Below are positions 7,651 to 10,451 of a stretch of 10,451 nucleotides of DNA, one piece after another. The stretch comes from PVC group bacterium (lineage in GTDB: Bacteria > Verrucomicrobiota > Kiritimatiellia > SS1-B-03-39 > PXDE01): the NCBI GenBank assembly GCA_003566475.1, contig PXDE01000296.1:1-10451 (forward strand), in the 5' to 3' direction. Both the position numbers and the translations under genes were made by a program. The first letter of the stretch is position 1. Every line of letters starts with the position of its first letter. The notes under the pieces were generated by a model that did no database searches, was not told the DNA's origin, and saw only the letters and a list, made by a program, of their open reading frames with translations.

Positions 7651-7881
7651 TCAGACCTTCTGGTACTTGCCGGCCTTGTAGCACTTCATGCAGATCCAGG
7701 CGTTGCGCACGCCCTCGGCCGTGCGCACGCGCATCTTGCGGCCGTTGAGCTTCCAGGTCCGGCGGGTGATGCCCGTGGTCTTGAGGCCGATACCGCCGCT
7801 GAGCTTGGACAGACCTCGCCGGGTGATCCGGTTGCCCACCGAGCGCCTCGCCTTTCCGCAGGATGCACATTCTGACGCCAT
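7651..7881 (-). CDS. rpmB: Ribosomal protein bL28 (four-cysteine, zinc-ribbon type)
   Basis: This 76-residue large-subunit protein starts MASECASCGKARRSVGNRI, contains the family-typical TGITRRTWKLNGRKMRVRT (37-55), and ends KCYKAGKYQKV. C5-x-x-C8 and C64-x-x-C67 form a probable zinc site, so this is the C-plus form. The reading frame stays open upstream to 7974, but the start at 7881 fits family length and has AAGGAG (7889-7894) 7 bases before the ATG. It is the first gene of the rpmB-rpmG operon and has a strong upstream promoter. Confidence 0.97.
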   Translation of the reverse strand: MASECASCGKARRSVGNRITRRGLSKLSGGIGLKTTGITRRTWKLNGRKMRVRTAEGVRNAWICMKCYKAGKYQKV

Positions 7882-7946
7882 GATCGTTCTCCTTCGCGGC
7901 CGCGCCCCGGGTCCCAGGACGGCCACCACAGAAATGTAAACGGACG

Positions 7947-7974
7947 ATGATAGCAGGCTGGAGAGGGATGGCAA
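7947..7974 (-). promoter_or_regulatory. Extended -10 promoter of rpmB-rpmG
   Basis: On the minus strand, TTGCCA (7969-7974, 5/6) and TATCAT (7947-7952, 5/6) are 16 bases apart. TGC directly precedes the -10, giving an extended -10 (TGnTATCAT). Transcription would start near 7940, leaving a leader of about 58 bases. The promoter begins only 20 bases beyond the argH stop. Confidence 0.7.
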
Positions 7975-7994
7975 GGGGGGAGTTTGGGCGCGCC

Positions 7995-9383
7995 TCAGGT
8001 CTCCGGGAATGCCCCGGGGAGCAGGGATTCCCGGATCCGGGCCCAGCGGGGTTCGAAGGTGTCCGCGAACGCGGCGGCTTCCCCGATCCGGCCGCGCATG
8101 AGCCCGAAATCGAGCCCGGCCGGGGCCCCGAGGTGAGTCTTGCGGGCCACGGCCTCCCGGGGATCGCGGGCGGCCAGGTCGGCCAGCTCGGCCTTGACCC
8201 GGTCATAGGCGGCGCGGAAGGGCACGCCCTCCCCCACCAGTTCCAGCGCCCGGTCGGTGGCGAACACCCCGGCCTCGAACCCGGCGGCCAGGCGGGCTTC
8301 GTCGATCTCCGTGCCCGCGACCAGAGGGTCCAGGATCCTCAAGGTGGCGCGGGTGGTGGCCAGCCCGTCCAGGAAGGGGCCCTTGGCCTCCTGGACATCG
8401 CGGTTGTAGCCGGAGGGGGCGGCCCGGACCAGCTCCTGGGCGAAGGCGGCGTGGCTCATCACCCGCGCCGCCCGGGCCCGGACCAGTTCGAGCACATCAG
8501 GGTTGTTCTTCTGGGGCATGATGCTGCTCCCGGTCCCGAACCCCCGGGGCCAGTGGAAGTACCCGAACTCCGGCATGGAGAAGAGGATCAGATCCTGGGC
8601 CAGCCGGGACAGGGTGAGCATGACCTGGGCGAGCGCGTGGAGGATGATGCTCTCCAGCCGCCCCCGACCGTTGGCGGCGTACAGGACGTTGTGGCAGGGC
8701 TCGCGGAACCCCAGCAGGTCCGACACGAGCTGCCGGTCGATGGGCAGGGGCACCCCGTAGCTGGCGGCGGAGCCCAGCGGACAGCGGTCGGCCAGGTCGA
8801 AGGCCTGGCCCAGGAGCAGGATGCCATCGCCCAGCTCCTCGGCCCAGGCCGAGGCCCACAGGCCCACGCTGCTGGGCATCGCCGGCTGCATGTGGGTGCG
8901 GCCGGCCATGGGCACGTCGCGGTGCCGTTCCGCGACGTCGAGCAGGACGGAGGCCAGCCGCGCCGCCTCGCGGGCGGCCCCGGCCAGCTCGATCCGGGCG
9001 AGCAGCCGCAGATCCACCGCCACCTGGTCGTTCCGGCTGCGGGCGGTATGCACCCGCTGGCCGGTCTCGCCGAGGGCCTGGGTCAGGTGCCGCTCCACCG
9101 CGAGATGCACGTCCTGGTCCTCGGCGGTGATGGCGAAGGCCCCCGTCCGGGCCTGGCGGACCACCTCCGCCAGTTCCTTCCGGATGGCCGCGACCTCGTC
9201 CTCCCGGAGCACGGGAGGGGTCACCGGCATCCCCGCGAGCATGGTGACATGGGCGGCGGTGCCCAGGCAGTCGACCTCGATCAGTCCCCGGTCGAGCCGG
9301 ACGTCGTCCCCGGCGGTGAAGGCGAGCACGGAATCGGCCACGGTGCCCACCGTGGTCCGTCGGGTGGCGGGGGCGTCGGTCAT
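7995..9383 (-). CDS. argH: Argininosuccinate lyase
   Basis: This 462-residue cytoplasmic enzyme splits argininosuccinate into arginine and fumarate, the last step of arginine synthesis, and acts as a homotetramer in the fumarase/aspartase superfamily. The N-terminal part has VLAFTAGDDVRLDRGLIEVD (19-38) and the substrate-binding HTARSRNDQVAVDLRL (112-127). The catalytic His lies in GRTHMQPAMPSS (H164). The superfamily signature GSSIMPQKNNPD (285-296) carries the catalytic serine, S286 by analogy with fumarase. GRTHMQ..MPSS replaces the more usual GYTHLQ..QP, and resembles a variant I recall from Bacteroidota. The ATG has GGAG 7-8 bases upstream and overlaps the preceding gene's stop as ATGA. 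The frame stays open well upstream, but that region belongs to the neighbouring gene in another frame. Confidence 0.96.
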   Translation of the reverse strand: MTDAPATRRTTVGTVADSVLAFTAGDDVRLDRGLIEVDCLGTAAHVTMLAGMPVTPPVLREDEVAAIRKELAEVVRQARTGAFAITAEDQDVHLAVERHLTQALGETGQRVHTARSRNDQVAVDLRLLARIELAGAAREAARLASVLLDVAERHRDVPMAGRTHMQPAMPSSVGLWASAWAEELGDGILLLGQAFDLADRCPLGSAASYGVPLPIDRQLVSDLLGFREPCHNVLYAANGRGRLESIILHALAQVMLTLSRLAQDLILFSMPEFGYFHWPRGFGTGSSIMPQKNNPDVLELVRARAARVMSHAAFAQELVRAAPSGYNRDVQEAKGPFLDGLATTRATLRILDPLVAGTEIDEARLAAGFEAGVFATDRALELVGEGVPFRAAYDRVKAELADLAARDPREAVARKTHLGAPAGLDFGLMRGRIGEAAAFADTFEPRWARIRESLLPGAFPET

Positions 9384-10451
9384 TCGGGGTCTCCGGAGGG
9401 GGGACGGCGGCGGAGCTGGCGTTCGATGCGGTCGAGATAGGATCCCAGGTCGGAATCGTCGGGACGATCCGGGGACGGGCGCGGATCCGGAGGGGCCGGG
9501 GTGTCGTCGTCCGGGTCGGCGAGCCGCCGCCCGACGACGGCCATCTCGTCGTGGAGGTCCCGCCACAGGGTCTCGGCCTCCTCGAGGCTCTCCTGCAGCC
9601 GGCGCCGCAGCACGCGCGGGCGCAACCGGCCCTTGAGGTCGCCCTGGGCCAGGTGGTCGAGGAAGCGGTTGTAGGCCGCGGCCACCTCCCGGAACGATTC
9701 GGGCCGGCCCACGGTCATCCGGGTGATCTCCTCCCGGGTCCGGGCCGCCCAGAGGGCGACCCAGGGCTCCTCCCAGCGGTCCACGAGGTCGGTCGGTCCG
9801 ATCCGGCCTCCGGGTGGCGCGGGCGGGGACCGGTGGATATGGAGGTATTGCCGCATCCGCAGGAGGTCGTCGGTGGAGACATGGCCCAGACGGAGGTCGG
9901 TCCGCCAGGACCGGGCCAGCCAGACGTCCCAGGCCTTCTCGGCGTCGCGGGCCTCCTCGATCTGGAGAATGCCCCGGTGGAACCAGGTGGCGTCGACCGG
10001 CCGTCCCGAGCCCAGGCGCCGGAGGATGGCGAAGAGCAGGTCGGACCGGCCTTCGGCCTCGATCCAGTCCACCACCAGCCAGGCGAACGGGGCGAGGTCG
10101 GCCGCTCCCGAGCGGTCGGTGGTCCAGCCGAGCACGTCGGCCAGGCCCGGCGAGGTCCCGCCCCGCCATTGCGCGACCGCGCGGCTCCGGGCCTCCTGCC
10201 GGGGTTCGGACAGCAGGGCGAGGGCCAGCCCGGCCCGCAGCCAGGCCGGGGGCGGCAGCGGCGGCGCCGGGGGGGAGGTCCGGGGGGAGGCGGTCAGGAT
10301 GTGCCGCTCCAGCAGCAGACCCACCAGCGCGGCATGGACCTCGTGCGGATCCACCCGGTCGAAATTCACCACCCCCAGATCCTGGATGAACCGCCCGTCC
10401 TCATGGCGGGTGCGATTGATCACGACACGGCCCGGGCTTCCCGCCCCGCCG
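9380..10451 (-). CDS. Uncharacterised protein, peptidase-MA-like but degenerate; 5' end outside window
   Basis: I cannot name the family. The frame is open to the right edge. The GTG at 10423 has no good ribosome site and is preceded in frame by GGAGSPGRV, so the true start and any signal peptide are probably outside. Counting from that GTG (347 residues): RFIQDLGVVNFDRVDP (11-26) looks like a beta-strand region, followed by a Pro-rich loop (48-60). PPPAWLRAGLALAL (57-70) resembles the PxWLxEG helix of peptidase-MA-like proteins, but A64 replaces the Glu and no HExxH is present. A helical domain runs 108-195 (PFAWLVVDWI, then AWDVWLARSW), and a charged, coiled-coil-like C-terminal half spans about 215-300 before an Asp/Pro-rich tail. 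It overlaps argH by ATGA, so the two are translationally coupled. A non-catalytic role is inferred; similar proteins are remembered from PVC genomes. Confidence 0.75.
   Translation of the reverse strand, partial: GGAGSPGRVVINRTRHEDGRFIQDLGVVNFDRVDPHEVHAALVGLLLERHILTASPRTSPPAPPLPPPAWLRAGLALALLSEPRQEARSRAVAQWRGGTSPGLADVLGWTTDRSGAADLAPFAWLVVDWIEAEGRSDLLFAILRRLGSGRPVDATWFHRGILQIEEARDAEKAWDVWLARSWRTDLRLGHVSTDDLLRMRQYLHIHRSPPAPPGGRIGPTDLVDRWEEPWVALWAARTREEITRMTVGRPESFREVAAAYNRFLDHLAQGDLKGRLRPRVLRRRLQESLEEAETLWRDLHDEMAVVGRRLADPDDDTPAPPDPRPSPDRPDDSDLGSYLDRIERQLRRRPPSGDPE

Noticed and set aside
7882..7974. Longer rpmB start upstream
   Set aside because: It would include the promoter and ribosome site and exceed the normal L28 length.
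7947..9440. 497-codon open frame on the plus strand opposite argH
   Set aside because: Its product is low-complexity Gly/Pro/Gln-rich and lies wholly antisense to argH and the start of its neighbour.
9384..10169. In-frame N-terminal extension of argH to 724 residues
   Set aside because: The extra part is Arg/Pro/Gly-rich and overlaps the neighbouring gene in another frame. ATG 9383 has a ribosome site and gives the normal ArgH length.

Overview
The window is a high-GC (about 70% by eye) bacterial chromosome segment with ordinary bacterial signals: sigma70-like boxes, Shine-Dalgarno sites, ATGA-coupled genes and a tRNA with an encoded CCA. Protein style points, weakly, to the PVC superphylum (for example Kiritimatiellota or Verrucomicrobiota). 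The evidence is an EboB-like TatD hydrolase, a four-cysteine L28 protein with PVC-like sequence, a PxWL..GL protein resembling degenerate peptidase-MA proteins of that group, and sulfatase/glycosidase content. This placement rests on remembered family patterns, not on a search.

Layout. (1) At 1-3529, plus strand, is a polysaccharide-type catabolic pair. The first gene is the 3' part of a protein joining a clan-A-like glycoside hydrolase module to a serine beta-lactamase/esterase-like module. It overlaps by ATGA with a Cys-type sulfatase. (2) At 3566-4692, plus strand, a small helical protein, possibly translated from a leaderless mRNA, is followed 2 bases later by an EboB/TatD-like metal hydrolase. 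The 3' end of the hydrolase gene runs into a convergent tRNA-Leu(GAG) gene (4656-4744, minus). (3) At 4745-5055 is a gene-free stretch holding a probable tRNA promoter, a 90-bp REPIN-like inverted repeat and a promoter for the next gene. (4) At 5056-6399, plus strand, is an OFA-type (oxalate/formate antiporter-like) major facilitator. (5) At 6400-6535 is a convergent intergenic stretch with three copies of a 12-bp motif and several small dyads. (6) At 6536-7881, minus strand, is rpmB-rpmG followed by an EamA/DMT-family transporter, with a well-formed extended -10 promoter just beyond the argH stop codon. (7) At 7995 to the right edge, minus strand, an uncharacterised protein gene that runs off the window overlaps argH by ATGA.

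How the parts fit. The left pair looks like sulfated or acylated glycan breakdown: glycosidase, ester or amide hydrolase, and sulfate removal. The right part is largely housekeeping (ribosomal proteins, arginine synthesis). tRNA-Leu sits between the two. I see no integrase, phage, CRISPR or toxin-antitoxin genes. The least ordinary items are the glycosidase/beta-lactamase fusion, the REPIN-like element, the TatD gene that takes its stop codon from inside an antisense tRNA, and the possible leaderless gene.
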